Part shown: piece after piece, positions 6,145 to 7,265 of the stretch | Layout: every line of letters begins with the position of its first letter | Numbering within the stretch: position 1 is the first letter of the stretch | Assembly (NCBI GenBank): GCA_003022685.1 | Contig: PXSV01000186.1 | Coordinates: 6,764 to 14,028, forward strand | Source: Halobacteriales archaeon SW_9_67_24 | GTDB lineage: Archaea > Halobacteriota > Halobacteria > Halobacteriales > Halococcaceae | Length of the DNA: 7,265 nt | Direction: 5' to 3' | Translations under genes and position numbers: made by a program | The notes under the pieces: model-generated | Database searches by the model: none | What the model was told of the DNA's origin: nothing | Seen by the model: only the letters and a program-made list of their open reading frames with translations

Positions 6145-6158
6145 CACGACGCGTCGTG
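6145..6158. promoter_or_regulatory. Perfect 14-bp palindrome, candidate operator between the phosphatase and fba
   Basis: CACGACGCGTCGTG is a perfect dyad. Symmetry continues outward with GGT at 6140-6142 and ACC at 6161-6163, giving 20 of 24 symmetric positions. It lies in the 251-base gap (6044-6294) between two divergent genes, about 105 bases from the TATA-like box of fba and about 70 from that of the phosphatase. GGTGAC recurs at 6140, 6172 and 6211. I saw no TACT-spacer-AGTA type site, the motif described for the haloarchaeal sugar regulator TrmB. The rest of the gap shows no convincing gene. Confidence 0.45.
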
Positions 6159-6262
6159 ATACCGCCGCGCCGGTGACGATCGAACCGGTCCCGTCCGGAC
6201 CACGGAAGGCGGTGACGTTCGGCGAGGGGCCGGTAGCCCGCCTCACCCGGAAGCGTACACAA

Positions 6263-6269
6263 GCTATTA
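6263..6269 (+). promoter_or_regulatory. TATA-like box of the fba-fbp operon (GCTATTA)
   Basis: The AT-rich CTATTA is centred about 28 bases before the ATG at 6295. This matches a leaderless archaeal promoter and decides between that ATG and the in-frame GTG at 6283. Confidence 0.5.
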
Positions 6270-6294
6270 GTCACCTTCGTGGGTGGGTACACGC

Positions 6295-7080
6295 ATGATC
6301 GCACTCGACGATGCGGCGATCGAACGCGACGGCAAGGTCCTGATCCTCGCCTACGACCACGGTCTCGAACACGGCCCGACCGATTTCGAGGGGTTGCCCG
6401 AGCGAATGGACCCCCAGACCGTCTTCGACATCGCGACCCACGACGCCGTCACGTCGATCGCGGTCCAGAAGGGGATCGCCGAGGGGTACTACCCCTCCTA
6501 CGAGGACGATACGGACCTCCTCGTGAAACTCAACGGCACCTCGAACCTCTGGACGGGCGAACCCGACTCGGCGGTGAACTGCTCGGTCGAGCACGCCCGC
6601 GAGATCGGCGCGAGCTCGGTCGGCTTCACCGTGTACGGCGGGTCGAACAACGAGATCGAGATGGTCGAGGAGTTCCGGAACGCACAGGAGAGCGCCCGCG
6701 AGCACGACATGCCGGTGGTGATGTGGTCGTACCCGCGCGGCCAGGGGCTCCGAAACGCCAACAGCACCGACACCATCGCCTACGGGGCGCGGGTGGCACT
6801 CGAACTCGGTGCCGACGTGGCGAAGGTGAAGTATCCCGGCTCGAAGGCGGGGATGGAGCACACCGTCGCCGCGGCCGGCGGCGTGCCCGTTGTGATGTCC
6901 GGCGGCTCAAAGGTCTCCGACGAGGCGTTCCTCAACGACGTGAAGGCCGTGATGGACGCCGGCGGCGCGGGGCTCGCGGTCGGCCGGAACGTCTGGCAGC
7001 GCGAGAACCCGACCGAGCTCCTCGACGCGCTCGAAGCCGTGATCTTCGAGGGTGCGGCAGTCGACGCCGCGCTCGACTAG
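6295..7080 (+). CDS. fba: Archaeal-type class I fructose-1,6-bisphosphate aldolase
   Basis: This 261-residue Schiff-base aldolase of the DhnA/FbaB family interconverts fructose-1,6-bisphosphate with dihydroxyacetone phosphate and glyceraldehyde-3-phosphate. Visible landmarks are LAYDHGLEHGP (18-28, with D21), Y146 in WSYPRG, the Schiff-base lysine K179 in AKVKYPGS, and phosphate-binding loops MSGGSK (201-206) and GLAVGRNVWQ (226-235). Length is normal. The ATG at 6295 is preferred over GTG 6283 because of the TATA spacing and the family start. A paralogous family member, the ADH synthase of the archaeal shikimate route, has similar motifs. The fbp gene 3 nt downstream strongly favours a gluconeogenic/glycolytic aldolase here. 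It diverges from the phosphatase gene across a 251-base regulatory gap. Confidence 0.88.
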   Translation: MIALDDAAIERDGKVLILAYDHGLEHGPTDFEGLPERMDPQTVFDIATHDAVTSIAVQKGIAEGYYPSYEDDTDLLVKLNGTSNLWTGEPDSAVNCSVEHAREIGASSVGFTVYGGSNNEIEMVEEFRNAQESAREHDMPVVMWSYPRGQGLRNANSTDTIAYGARVALELGADVAKVKYPGSKAGMEHTVAAAGGVPVVMSGGSKVSDEAFLNDVKAVMDAGGAGLAVGRNVWQRENPTELLDALEAVIFEGAAVDAALD

Positions 7081-7083
7081 CCC

Positions 7084-7265
7084 ATGAGCGAGCGCACCAC
7101 CGCCGACGACGGAGCGATCGAGGCGATCCTCGACACTCTCGCCCGTACGGCCCCCGAGATCCGCGCGGGGCTCGTCGGCCGGCGCGAGTACGTCGAAGCG
7201 GCGAACCCGAGCGGCGAGGACCAGCTCGCGGCGGACGTTCACGCCGATCAGCTCCTCGAAGACCG
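7084..7265 (+). CDS. fbp: Class I fructose-1,6-bisphosphatase (partial, C-terminus outside window)
   Basis: These are the first 60 residues of a class I FBPase, which removes the 1-phosphate of fructose-1,6-bisphosphate in gluconeogenesis. After a variable acidic start (MSERTTADDGA) comes a helix (IEAILDTLARTAPEIRAGL), then EAANPSGEDQLAADVHADQLL (39-58). The last matches the 'N-x-x-G-[ED]-x-Q-x-x-x-D' N-terminal motif of the family. The ATG lies 3 nt after the fba stop, so both form one operon and supply consecutive gluconeogenic steps. The metal site lies beyond the right edge and cannot be checked. A general inositol-phosphatase relative is less likely, since that family lacks this N-terminal motif. 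Confidence 0.85.
   Translation, partial: MSERTTADDGAIEAILDTLARTAPEIRAGLVGRREYVEAANPSGEDQLAADVHADQLLED

Noticed and set aside
5054..6298. 414-codon plus-strand open frame antisense to the phosphatase
   Set aside because: It has no family motifs, while the minus strand carries GEE, DPIDGTN and WD metal-site motifs.
6044..6304. N-terminal extension of the phosphatase
   Set aside because: The frame stays open but codes Arg-rich, unconserved residues across a region containing the divergent promoters and a palindrome. The GTG at 6043 gives the expected family N-terminus.

Overview
The window looks like haloarchaeal chromosome. The DNA is GC-rich, the proteins are acidic, and there is a bacterio-opsin-activator (HTH_10) type regulator. 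TATA-like boxes lie about 27-28 bases upstream of start codons, as expected for leaderless mRNAs. A Tat-type lipoprotein signal and an archaeal class I aldolase paired with a class I fructose-bisphosphatase complete the picture. The genus cannot be fixed from the sequence alone. No tRNA, rRNA, CRISPR array or transposase was seen.

Layout. (1) 1-1094, minus strand: the start of an aerobic phenylacetate catabolic operon, paaA followed after 3 nt by paaB, which is cut by the left edge. (2) 1095-1182: a divergent promoter with a perfect 16-bp palindrome touching a TATA box. (3) 1183-1821, plus strand: an HTH_10 regulator with a Cys/His cluster, the natural candidate regulator of paa. A hairpin-plus-T tract follows it in the convergent gap 1822-2038. 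(4) 2039-5023, minus strand: a phosphonate-type ABC importer made of phnD (Tat lipoprotein with an 8x7-residue acidic Thr repeat linker) and one continuous frame carrying both the PhnC ATPase and the PhnE permease. The 144-nt gap between them can form nested hairpins. (5) 5126-6043, minus strand: an inositol-monophosphatase-family phosphatase, upstream of phnD in the same direction, with an in-frame 43-residue Arg/Gly-rich insert built from repeated short DNA words. (6) 6044-6294: a divergent regulatory gap with a 14-bp perfect palindrome. (7) 6295-7265, plus strand: the gluconeogenic pair fba (archaeal class I aldolase) and fbp, which is cut by the right edge.

Together these are three metabolic modules: aromatic-acid degradation, uptake of an oxidised-phosphorus compound, and gluconeogenesis. 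The second and third are joined by a sugar/inositol phosphate phosphatase. The genes are familiar. The least ordinary points are the PhnC-PhnE fusion, the repeat-derived insert in the phosphatase, and the two palindromic candidate operators.
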